NCBI GenBank assembly: GCA_013396635.1
Contig: WBMW01004965.1
Location: 2,397,295 to 2,461,294 of the forward strand
Source of the DNA: Penelope pileata
Taxonomy: Eukaryota; Chordata; Aves; Galliformes; Cracidae
Length of the DNA stretch: 64,000 nucleotides
Direction: 5' to 3'
Shown: in pieces, positions 53,701 to 61,660 of the stretch
Position numbering within the stretch: the stretch's first letter is position 1
How the letters are laid out: each line of letters begins with the position of its first letter
Translations under genes and position numbers: made by a program
The notes under the pieces: generated by a model
The model's database searches: none
What the model was told of the DNA's origin: nothing
Seen by the model: the letters and a program-made list of their open reading frames with translations, nothing else

Positions 53701-56700
53701 CATCCAGAGGCAATTCAGCTGAAAGTCGTTAAGGCACGTAAGTTTAAAAATAACAAAACTTTTAACAAACGAAGCCATTATTTTTAATCTTGTGACATTC
53801 TGCACTTGTATAAAACCAGTCCTCTAATCAGAAGGAAGAGGTAATTACTAGTTGGAGGATAGCAGTACTTATTTAATGACCCAGATTATGGAGAACACTT
53901 GGCATTATACCAAGCAGTTTGCTCAGCCAGCTTGCTTTTTACTACACTACAACCCAACATCCAAACTGACAGTAAGCCACTGGTTGGCAAGGTAGGGACA
54001 TCAAATCAAAGTGGTTGAAAGACAATTGAAAACTTCAAAGTTTCAAAACTGAATCGTACCTCAACCCCACCAACCAGTACCTCCACGATCCCTTGTCTGA
54101 TCTGTCAAGGCAGGAATGTACATGCTGTTAAAGGCCAATCAATCAAGGAACATCCTAATTAGGAACTTGGCTGACCAGCCAAGAGTTATAATCCCTCCAA
54201 CTGGCCAGCTGGCTGCAGCCACTAAGCTGCCAAACAGACCAAACAAATGGATTTGGAAACTGCATATTAATTGCCAAGCAGGCCTAGCTTAACGGGCAGC
54301 TTGCCTCTGAAAATTAACAAGGTTTTTACCACAATAACTGAAGTGATCCCTATGGGACACTTTGCAGACACCAAGCTCTGCACAGCAGTTATTGTTAAGT
54401 TGCTAATGAAAGCAAATTTTCAGCCCAAGCATTGTCTCTAAAAGCCCCTTACCTTTCAAGTACTCATACCCCCCAAGACCAGCTCTTCAGCATCATTTTA
54501 GGCACAAAACCCTTCTGAGATGCTCAGGACAGCTGATGACAAAATGTTTATGTTCACTCGGATACACTTCTGTTTTTCAGTATTTAACGTGTAGCTAGAA
54601 CTTAGGCTGAGAGTCTTTTGGTGCGAAGTTTTAAAGAAAAGTAGCACTTCAAAAGAGACTTTTTTCTCAAGCTACCCTGGCATATCACTAGTTAAGTACA
54701 CAGACTCCTTCATCAGGTACAGGTGTCCATCATCATCCCATAAACTAGCCCTACTTACAAATACAATAGCTGTGGCATGTTTTCACCTGTTGTTTCAGAG
54801 TCCACCAGAGAGAAGAATCAAGCTACACACTTACCTTCTTTGGCTAGATTAGACAATTCAGTTTGATGGTTTATATTTCCTTCTTTAGCTTCTTGTTCTT
54901 CAATTGTTTCTTCCTCATCTTCAACTAAAATCAAAACAAATGCTAACTGTGGCATTCAAACTGCACTGTAATTCAGGAAGTCTATAACTATGTACCCTTC
55001 AAGTGCATTAGCATAGAGTATTATGTTAGCATGATTCCAAAATAATGAGAAGCTCTGAAGCTCTTTCCACAGTTAACTATTTAATCTCTAAAATGTGGAT
55101 CAGGGCTGGTATTTGTTTTGTGAAAAGCATTAAGTCTGGGCAGTAACAGACTGAACACCAGTGGCTTCTGGGATTTAATATGTAACTTATGTACTACACT
55201 ATAGACGCACAATTTTGAAAAGTGACATACCTTCCTCATCAGTCAAAGATGTGCTTGCCTTTCTTTTCCTTCCAGATGATGAACCCTAGCATTCAATAAT
55301 TAAAATATTTAAGATCATAGAAAACAAAGCTAGGATTTCTTTTGTTTGCATTTTTAAAGAAAGCAAGTGCTCTGCAAGGACAGCAAGGATCACTAATAGA
55401 CATTTAACATCTATTAGCACTTTGCCAGCCACAGAAAAACAAAATAAAACAGGAAATACATTTGCAGTATCTGTGTCAAATCAAGCCACAGTTTTGCTGA
55501 AACACGTGCTAAAGCTTGCTCCCAACAGGAAATGCAGATGCAAGCATTCTGCTCGGGGAGAGGGGAGCATTTGAGCAAGTGGGCATCATCTGTGTCATAC
55601 CAGATGGCTCAGGGCCACAGAACAATCCCTTGCCTGTTCTTTTTTTCAGTTGTACAGATATAGCCAAAAAGTCCTAGCACACATTTCATCTAGGGCTAAA
55701 GATATTTAAGTTTCATTCAGTTTAATCCACTCTGTAACATACACCTACGTATAACAGCAGATAAACCATTAAATAGGCTGAAGAACAGCCAAAAACAGGC
55801 TTTCATGCCACAAAGTTTATCCCTGATCACAGTAAAAGAAATTCTTGCCCAAAACAAAGTCTGGCAATATCTGTATTTTTTGGTCTTACAATGACTGATT
55901 TAAAGCCACTGAATAAATGTGAATTCCTCCTTTAAAAGACACATATCAACCGCAATTCCATTTCCCTATTCAATACTAAAAGTTGTGGTTTGTAACCAGA
56001 AAGAGCACTATTTCTGCTTATGACAACATTTTCGATTGTAAATAACTTCACAGAAATCTGCTTATCATCACTGCATATTTAAGGAAGATGTTTCATGTTT
56101 ATCTAAACTATTTTTCATACAGGTAGTCATATTTAAACTAATTTATATGTATTTAAAAAAAAAAAGAAACAAAGACTTACTATTTCACTTTCTTTTTCCA
56201 ACAAAAGGTCTTCTGAAAGTTTTGCATCTTTACCTGAAAAATTATTTACTTGATGTAAGTAAGTAAACTAAAAGAGAGAAGACTTAGATTAGACATCAGG
56301 AAGAAATTTTTTACTGTGAGAGTGGTGAGGCAGTGGAACAAGTTTCTGAGAGAAGTTGTGGATACCCCAACCCTTAAAGTGTTCAAGGCCAGGTTGGATG
56401 GTGCTTGGGGCAACCTGGTCTAATGGGAGATGTTGCTGTGCCCATGGCAGGGAGATGGGAACCAGATCCCTTCCAACCCAAACCACTCTATTAGTCATTC
56501 AGCAATTTTATAATTCTTATGTTAACTTTTAAAAGTATTCAACAGAAAACAGAACTAGTACTAATAAAATCTAGTAGAAAAAAATACCACAACTTGCAGT
56601 TCAGATCTGTACACAATCTATTATTAGCATTGCACAATTTTATTGCCAGCAAGATGAAAACCCACTGAATGAAATTATGTGAAACAGCAACAGAATTTAT

Positions 56701-59700
56701 ACTGAATTTCTTAAGAAATTCAATTACCTTTTCTTGAAATTCTCTTTAAATTCAAAGCTTTTTTCCTTTTCTCTTGAAATTCGATTTGCAGTTTTATTTC
56801 AACGACCTAAAATGTAAATCAAGTCAAATAAAATACTTTCATTTTATAAACAAATTACTGAAAACAAAAAAACAAAAACAGTGCAACTCACACAAGTACT
56901 AGTAAGTCAATGTTTTACCTGCTCAATGTTAGACCAGAAGTATTCTATTTCTCTAGCAATTGATGCAGCAATTCGCCTTAGTTTGTTTTGTTCTTCCCTT
57001 TTAGCTCGTTCTTCATTAAGTTTCTTTTCTTCATGATAACGTGCCACAGTTCTTACCATCTACAATGCCATGAATACTGGATTAGCTAACTTCAAACCAC
57101 ACATCATTGCATTTCTTACATTTATGTTAGTTAGCAGCAGCCAGATGTTGACTGTAGCTTTAATCTATGTTAGCACTTAGCTCCATTATTACTCATTCTT
57201 ACTATGCCAGTAAAACACCAGACATGAAACTCAAAGCAAAAAAGAAAATACAAGAACTATACCTAAAAAAACTCAAGCAGGGAGCTCTGAATTCACTACC
57301 CTTTCTCAATAAAAGAATTAGGAAAAATTCTACTAAAATAAGCAGCAAATGCACAAAAGAAAACATTTTTTCTGGCAGCACATATGAAGTCATAGAAATG
57401 ACACCACAAAATGTCAGAGACCAAAGGTAAAAAGAGTTCAAAAAAGAAGTACAAACATGAATGACAGATAAGTCAGTGGCTGCTAAACACTGATTCAATT
57501 GGAGGTCCCCAAAACACTGACTTCCAGAATTTTGAAGCACACTGCCAAAGGAAGGATTTCATATCTGCCCTGCATGTTTCCCCTATTTTTAGAAACCTAC
57601 CATTAGCCACAAATGGAGTTAAGTTTGCTTCAAATCCAAATTTAAATTATTTTGAGATTGCAGATCTGCCAAAACGATACATCTATTTTAATACTGTGCT
57701 TATAAGGAAGAGAATCCCTAAGTACATATCATTTCAGAACACACAATAGAAGACAATATGGCAATTTGAACTAAGGATCTTCCAGTTGCTCTCTTCATAA
57801 TTTCAAACCGGTCCTAATTGTATGAAAACAAGATGCAAGATTGATTGAATCCACAGAAACTGCTGGCTTATTTTATGTAAACAGATTTTACATATTTCAT
57901 CACACACCACCCCAATTTTCACCCCATCGCTAAATGAATCATACTCTCTGCGCTGCTCTCCTCCCCTGCAAGAACAGTTCTGTGCCATGTTTCCACTGCT
58001 CTCTCCACTACTCCTTGGTTTCCCCTATAGTTTTTTTCTTGGATGAAGAGAGGAGAATGAGAATGACAACCACGCTCAATGAAAGTTGTTCACAAAATTC
58101 CATGTTTCTCCTCATTGAGAGCGAATCACTGGTATGTGAAATAGGCACAATAGCTGTAATACTTAAATATGACACAGTTACCATATTTACTGGGTTCCCT
58201 AAATGAGTTATTTCCAGAGGAACAAAGCCCACAAAACACAAAACTACTATTTGCATCTGTAATCAATAAAATTATCAAGTCCATGCCAAATGCCAGAATG
58301 TTTAAAGCTGACATCATGGCTTCTCATCTAAGTTAACTATCAGTGCTTTATATATTTCCCATCACTTCTAGCCACAGGGGGAAAAACAACCACCACATTT
58401 AAATAGCTTCGCTACGAAGTTAATCATACCAAGACCAACTGCTCTGACTCAGAACTATATGTTTCTCAAGTACCTTCTTAGCAGTTGCCATCTTCCACTT
58501 TCTCTCTTGGGCAAAATCAGTTGCCATCCACTGCATTTCTTCCAGCAAATAATCCCAGTGAGATTTGGGTCTTGGAGCCTCTTGGAGTTTAGGCAATCTC
58601 CTCAGAGACCATAAACCTTCCTTCCTCAGTTCTGCTATTCGCTGATGGATTTGATTTTCCTTAAAAAGAAGCACATATAGTTAAAAGGAGCTGCAAAATA
58701 CACCAAAAGTAGTAGTCAAATACAAAAAAACCCAACTGCTCGCACTTAAAATAATTGACAGCAAAAAAAAGTCTAACAGCATGACATAAACTCAAGCCTG
58801 AACTCTGCATTAATGGAAAAAATACTAAATTCAACCTATGCAAAAAAGTATTTTAACATTTATTATAAGAGGTACTTAAATATCAAGATTAAAAGGCTCA
58901 CCAGGAAGCACAGAAAACAATTTACAAGACATGTAAACTACAATCAAATGATCCATTTTGTTCATAAATTGAAATTGCAGCTGCATTTATCCACAGAGAA
59001 ACATGGATGATAAATATATCTTCATTATTAATACAACTTGATTTTGTAGGGGGGAAAAAAAACACAAAAGGAGTTCTCTGTGATGTTAAATAAGTAAAAC
59101 AATGTCTCTATAGTTAGTTATAAAAATAAATTAGGTTGTGGACACCTTGAATGAGTAGATGGAATCGATATAATAGAAAGAATGCAATGACTGCATGAAA
59201 ACTTATCAGTCTTCCTTAACTTCTCTGAATGTCCGTAAAAGACAAACTTAGTAAGTAAAACATTTAAAAAACCACACAAAACCATGAACAGAAAATAGTA
59301 CATACTAAGAAGTAAAGCACACTGCCTGTCTTAACTGTTATCTACGTGTTAATTGATCACAAGTTTTGGGAAAAAAATACTCACCAGCTTGACTTGCTCC
59401 GCAAGCTTGTCTTGAGAATTGTCCTGCGGTAATACTGCTGCATTCTGAGCTGGACTTTGTGTTTTAGGTGCTGCTGCTACTGCTAAGCCTGGAGGTTTTG
59501 ATGCAATAGGAGACAGGGACTTGTTAGTTGCTGGAGAGGTCCTGTTTGTTTGTACTGGATATGTAGAAGGTGGTGTTGTGCCTGAGATAGTCGCTGGCGC
59601 AACGGATGAGGTAGGCGGTAGAATATTTGCCGTAAGACGCTGGGATGTCTGAACAGGATCTGCAGATGGTCGTGTCAGAGTCACAGCCTGCCCAAGAAAT

Positions 59701-61660
59701 GCATGTTAGCGATGAGTTTGGCATTAAACATTGTCTCAGTCTATGTTTTGGCAGAACATAGTACAGACTTCAACTCTAAAAAAAAACCTCACACCTGCGT
59801 TTTTGTAAGGAAAGACTTCTTGTTTGCAGGTTAACTCTAAGTGCATTTGTCCAGAGGAATTCAGAAATTTTTCACATATTTTCAGGAAGACAATGTTCTT
59901 ACATCCTACTAGGAATGAACAGAAATCTATTTTTGCCCCAATGATGTTCACATACCTGTTGCTGTATTGCAGCTTGTGGCTGTGACACTTGGTTCGGTGT
60001 CTGTCCTTGTACATGGATTGCTGGTGGCACCTGCTGCTGAAGGGGAGCTGGAAGCGGAGCGGAAGTCAGGGGCACACTTTGGGGCTGTATCTTCACCTGA
60101 ATCTGGGGCTGAGTTGGAGATTCCACTATCTGTGGCTGCTGCTGTGAAATCTGCAGTGCAGCTGGAAGAGACGTCATGGGGACATTCACAGGTTGCAGTC
60201 TCCCTGGCAGCTGCGGCGGAGGCGTATGCAGACTTGCTGCATTCTGCACAGGAGGCCCTTTGGAAGGGTCATACTGCTGTTGGCTCTGCTTCTGTCCAGT
60301 CAGCTGCACAGTCTGAGGAGTGGGAGGCATTCCACCTACAAAGCAAAAGGAAACACAACCTGTAAGAAATTAGAAGGTCCAATGCTCTTTACTAGTAGAA
60401 GGAGGAAATCAACTGCAAATAAACTAATTTGTTACTTACTTTGCCACAAGACATCATCACTTGAAAATACCACATCACAATCACAAAATAAATCACTATT
60501 ACAATAAACAACAAAGTATTTCATGCACAGGATTGCAACTAAAATTTGGAGCACTATAAAAAAAATCATTATATGTCTTCTGAATTTCCTATACTAAAAG
60601 AAAAAAAAGAAGGAGGAGGAGGACTGGTGAGCTAATGGGAATGTAACCTAAAATAACTATATTAAATCTGAATGATACTTAGTTCTTAGCACGTTCACTC
60701 TAACACGGAGTCTAAAGTTTGGCACAAATAATGAATAAAATTTTTTCGTGAATGTTGCAAATTAGGAGGTTTCCTTTTCACAAACCATTGGCTCAGGTCC
60801 AGAATTCTCAAATTAACTGTTTTGCATCAGCATCTGTGACGTATTTCCATGCCCACATGCACTTCTGGAGCCCGTCACTCAGCTCCTTAAACAAACCAGG
60901 CATTGCATACCAAGTATTAATTTACAAGGAGAAGTAGGTGGTGGGACTAGGATCTTGGCAGGCCAGAGGCCCAAGTTTCTAGTCCCATCACTAACGTCTC
61001 CTTGTTAAATTAATGTGCAATTGGCATGTGGTGACACAGTACCTTGTGCCGTTGGCATTAGCTGTTGAAGCGGAACTCCTGAAGCCACACCCGGATGCTG
61101 AAAAACCATCCCATGACGGCCCACTTCAATTCGTGGTCTCTTAGACGAATCTGTGATATTCAAATTCCATTTATGGCATGGTACAATGGAATGGGTTCAG
61201 TTTTACAAAGCAAACTACTACACATGGTTCCAACACTAGCTCAGAAAGCTACGACTACGATGCATGTGTAGCATTTATCAAGAATACGCTCCAAGGGCAG
61301 GGTCCCTTTAACTTCCAGTTGGCCATCTCCAATCTTCTTAGCCAGAACCTAACAGCATCTCCATGCTTGCCAGATCCAGTCCTATGTATTGTGAGTGGAG
61401 TGCACTCTCCACAAAGCACCATTCACAATAGATAGTCCTAGGGATCTGCCAATTTAAGGTGAGGCAAAACTGTGTTTCAAGAGTTAATGAACAGTGGGCT
61501 CCGTCAACTGTTTGGAAAAAAATAATAATAATTAAAAAATAAATAAACTGAGCTTCTTCTTGAGAAACATACCTGCTGGTGCAAGTGTCTGCTGTCTCTT
61601 AAAAGCCTCCATTTCTATGGTGTTCACAGTCCCTGTTACTGGAGTCCCTGTTTGCGTTTG
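24910..61660 (-). CDS. EP400: EP400, E1A-binding protein p400 ATPase (C-terminal ~2650 codons, 52 exons; 5' end outside window)
   Basis: EP400 is the Swr1/INO80-class SNF2 ATPase of the nuclear TIP60/NuA4 complex. It exchanges H2A.Z (and H3.3) into nucleosomes and scaffolds the acetyltransferase module. Fifty-two coding exons were placed between 61660 and the stop at 24910-24912. All have GT/AG borders, all phases close, and they total 7956 nt. Human EP400 is about 3150 residues, so roughly 500-600 N-terminal residues are upstream. Fragment landmarks (approximate residues within this piece): HSA about 355-425, Walker A DEAGLGKT about 632, motif II DEMQ about 736, lobe 2 about 1415-1575, SANT about 1880-1950. 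The protein ends in APTKPS. Each domain is described in its own entry. No frameshift or premature stop was found. Identity rests on recalled human sequence along the full length. Confidence 0.97.
25477..25503. repeat. (CAAA)n microsatellite
   Basis: About six units of CAAA in the last EP400 intron (25183-26753). That intron of about 1.6 kb otherwise shows nothing recognisable. Confidence 0.85.
33336..34267 (-). CDS. EP400: EP400 exons 39-41, post-SANT conserved region
   Basis: Exons 34131-34267, 33542-33598 and 33336-33414 encode RPLRTNQIYAQDEGATHTQL, then KMIAGKRSPPIKPLLGMNPF, then KNPKHASVLAESGINYDKP and PPIQVASLRAERIAKEKK. This is almost identical to the human protein and forms a conserved bridge between the SANT domain and the Gln-rich tail. 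Phases 2, 2 and 0 match across all three junctions. Confidence 0.95.
35295..35342 (-). CDS. EP400: EP400 exon 38, 48-nt probable cassette exon
   Basis: It encodes the 16 residues LMYEANPKKKTKSIYK. It is flanked by good acceptor (CAG) and donor (GTGTGC) signals and is phase 0 on both sides. Skipping it would join EEGK directly to TKNSRPLR, which lines up with the human order EEGK-SKNNRPLR as I recall it. The exon is lysine-rich, so inclusion would change the charge just after the SANT domain. It is probably alternatively spliced. Confidence 0.75.
35585..36541 (-). CDS. EP400: EP400 SANT/Myb-like domain, exons 36-37
   Basis: Exon 36 (36300-36541) encodes AGRKKKQRHGETVIPPRSLF, a basic stretch, and DNPEWLISEDWALLQ. 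Exon 37 (35585-35758) encodes AVKQLLELPLNL, then PNWDLVSDVVNSCSRVY, PKQCRNRYENVIIPREEGK. The spaced tryptophans (EDW, PNW) and the CRNRYE helix mark a SANT/Myb-like fold, which in EP400 and yeast Eaf1/Swr1-related scaffolds helps contact the acetyltransferase module and histone tails. Both exons are phase-compatible and near identical to the human sequence. Confidence 0.95.
36995..39078 (-). CDS. EP400: EP400 exons 30-35, linker after ATPase lobe 2
   Basis: Exons 38935-39078, 38481-38639, 38120-38203, 37419-37550, 37267-37311 and 36995-37148. Conserved segments are QTIQELFEVHSPMED, EEFVVLSQEPSPAE, LTPIEKYALNYLELF, ELLTYTREDAYNK, EYVYEGPDGQTEIMP and LWTPPTPPQDDNDIYIDSVM. Exon 31 (ALNSIEQEDEESND) is acidic and diverges from human. 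Four of these exons begin and end in phase 0. Exon 34 is only 45 nt. Confidence 0.94.
39754..40939 (-). CDS. EP400: EP400 ATPase lobe 2 (helicase C-terminal), exons 27-29
   Basis: Exon 27 (40770-40939) encodes GKLEALAVLLQKLKSEGRR then VLILSQMILMLDILE. Exon 28 (40339-40535) has DKRIFCAILSSHSRSTGVNL, VEADTVVFYDNDLNPVMDAK and AQEWCDRIGRCKDIHIY, the family versions of motifs V and VI; motif VI reads DRIGR where most SNF2 proteins have HRIGQ, as in human EP400. Exon 29 (39754-39865) begins LVSGNSVEEKLLKNGTKD. This lobe closes on DNA during ATP hydrolysis. Confidence 0.96.
40618..40640. repeat. (AAT)n microsatellite
   Basis: About seven AAT units in the short EP400 intron between exons 27 and 28, about 80 bp upstream of exon 28 in transcript direction. 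Confidence 0.85.
41047..49511 (-). CDS. EP400: EP400 exons 18-26, end of lobe 1 and long inter-lobe insertion
   Basis: Exons 49325-49511, 48222-48388, 47235-47389, 46501-46737, 45279-45443, 44265-44432, 42280-42359, 41782-42080 and 41047-41249. Exon 18 carries LMQLQRICNHPDLINPRL, the usual end of SNF2 lobe 1. The rest, roughly 490 residues, is the long insertion typical of the INO80/SWR1 class: SLFDLIGMENK, RLFLPVQYGQKPEGRTVVFP, QRLVLTSQAQARLPS, GEVVKIAQLASIAG, VTLQFQGNKFTLSHSQLRQL, PVVMQTVSQAG. Exon 25 contains a stretch (GERKPSQLSSREDNSWRWAG) not resembling human. In this class the insertion binds RUVBL1/2 rings. Confidence 0.93.
42360..44264 (-). other. EP400 intron, nothing recognised
   Basis: This 1.9-kb A+T-rich intron lies between exons 23 and 24. 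I checked it for small nucleolar RNA box motifs: minus-strand RTGATGA-like matches near 43300 and 43690 lack a CTGA partner at a usable distance. No repeat family is recognised. Confidence 0.5.
46146..46190 (-). other. Intronic hairpin, snoRNA-like arm
   Basis: In the intron between EP400 exons 21 and 22, the arms 46146-46153 and 46184-46190 pair with one bulge. Inside them CCTCTC (46167-46172) and GAGAGG (46176-46181) form a second stem. On the transcript strand the structure is followed by AGAGAA, which fits the H-box ANANNA pattern, but no ACA end was found. This is only a candidate structure. Confidence 0.3.
47526..47575. repeat. 50-nt intronic stem-loop
   Basis: Nineteen base pairs are visible: ACTT/AAGT, one bulge, AGCAAACT (47531-47538) with AGTTTGCT (47564-47571), a symmetric 3x3 internal loop, then TTTATGG (47542-47548) with CCATAAA (47554-47560) and a 5-nt loop. 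A separate 7-bp hairpin (47474-47493) lies just to the left. It is in the EP400 intron between exons 19 and 20. Confidence 0.8.
50192..52473 (-). CDS. EP400: EP400 ATPase lobe 1 (SNF2 N-terminal), exons 13-17
   Basis: Exon 13 (52296-52473): YGPLREYQKIGLDWLAKLY and GILADEAGLGKTVQIIAFF with the Walker A lysine in DEAGLGKT. Exon 14 (51902-52038): NWGPHLVVVRSCNILKWELE, motif Ia. Exon 15 (51356-51525): CITSYKQLFKG and LIVDEMQQIKNMTEKHWEAL, where motif II is DEMQ in place of DEAH as in human EP400. Exon 16 (50737-50911): HRLLLIDTPLHNTLMELW, motif III region; here TP replaces the TGTP of most SNF2 proteins. Exon 17 (50192-50328): PFILRRSKRDVEKQL. All catalytic residues expected of the family are present, so the enzyme looks active. 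Confidence 0.97.
52658..56233 (-). CDS. EP400: EP400 acidic linker, exons 8-12
   Basis: Exons 56181-56233, 55231-55285, 54835-54924, 53611-53718 and 52658-52851 are all short and rich in Glu and Asp. Readable segments: KDAKLSEDLLLEKESEI, SGRKRKASTSLTDEE, EDEEETIEEQEAKEGNINHQ then TELSNLAKEAELPLDDLL, KMYEGAFSENFHWPQPK, and KEVVLIDSLLSIDQYKSID. RKRKAS looks like a nuclear localisation motif. This linker joins the HSA domain to the ATPase. The 53-, 55- and 90-nt exons are small but consistent in phase. Confidence 0.93.
53719..54834 (-). other. EP400 intron, nothing recognised
   Basis: This 1.1-kb intron lies between exons 10 and 11. Around 54120-54330 it has several short GGCCA/TGGCC-type words and a GCCAGCTGGC palindrome near 54205, but no repeat family or structured RNA is identifiable. 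Confidence 0.4.
56276..56510 (+). mobile_element. CR1 non-LTR retrotransposon 3' fragment
   Basis: The sequence follows the conserved 3' end of avian CR1 elements. It includes ATCAGGAAGAAATTTTTTAC, then GTGGTGAGGCAGTGGAACA, GTTCAAGGCCAGGTTGGATG, CCCATGGCAGGGAGATGG and CTTCCAACCCAAACCA, ending in degenerate copies of the ATTCTATG-type terminal repeat. It is severely 5'-truncated, on the plus strand (antisense to EP400), in the intron between exons 7 and 8, about 40 bp from the 53-nt exon 8. It has no coding capacity and is the main evidence that the DNA is avian. Confidence 0.93.
56728..58659 (-). CDS. EP400: EP400 HSA domain, exons 5-7
   Basis: Exon 5 (58474-58659) encodes ENQIHQRIAELRKEGLWSLR then LPKLQEAPRPKSHWDYLLEE and MQWMATDFAQERKWKMATAK. 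Exon 6 (56919-57059) encodes MVRTVARYHEEKKLNEERAK and IAASIAREIEYFWSNIEQ. Exon 7 (56728-56806) encodes VVEIKLQIEFQEKRKKAL. The HWDYLLEEM...W.A.DF.QERKWK pattern is the HSA signature. In SWR1/INO80 enzymes this long basic helix binds nuclear actin, actin-related proteins and associated subunits such as BAF53A and DMAP1. The exons are nearly identical to human. Confidence 0.96.
57060..58473 (-). other. EP400 intron, nothing recognised
   Basis: This 1.4-kb intron splits the HSA domain between exons 5 and 6. The open frames seen in it on both strands have no family resemblance and are not treated as genes. Confidence 0.5.
59385..61660 (-). CDS. EP400: EP400 Pro/Gln/Thr-rich N-terminal exons 1-4 of this window
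   Basis: Exons 61573-61660, 61043-61150, 59956-60335 and 59385-59687. They encode QTQTGTPVTGTVNTIEMEAF, KRPRIEVGRHGMVFQHPG then VPLQQLMPTAQGGMPPTPQ, QQQYDPSKGPPVQNAASLHT, and SPIASKPPGL...SPAQNAA. KRPRIEVG may act as a nuclear localisation signal. The first exon is shorter than the human counterpart, which has about 35 extra residues between its TGTPVA and the FKRQQ motif. Low-complexity parts are poorly conserved but the islands match human well. Confidence 0.92.
60916..61014. repeat. Near-perfect 99-nt stem-loop (pre-miRNA- or MITE-like)
   Basis: Left and right arms pair almost end to end. ATTAATTT-ACAAGGAGA (60916-60932) pairs with its complement at 60997-61014 with a one-base bulge. TGGGACTAG (60942-60950) pairs with CTAGTCCCA (60979-60987). 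CTTGG pairs with CCAAG around a loop of about 12 nt. Only a few mismatches and G-U pairs interrupt about 40 base pairs. It lies 28 bp from the donor of the 108-nt exon 61043-61150, inside the following intron. Confidence 0.85.
61372..61447. repeat. Imperfect 76-nt inverted repeat
   Basis: AGATCC (61372-61377) pairs with GGATCT (61442-61447) and TATTGTGA (61387-61394) with TCACAATA (61423-61430). Further scattered pairs lie between, and GTGG pairs with CCAT inside. It lies in the EP400 intron on the other side of the same 108-nt exon. Confidence 0.7.

Noticed and set aside
61178..61435. 85-codon plus-strand open frame in an EP400 intron
   Set aside because: It has no family resemblance, is antisense to the host gene and overlaps an inverted repeat.
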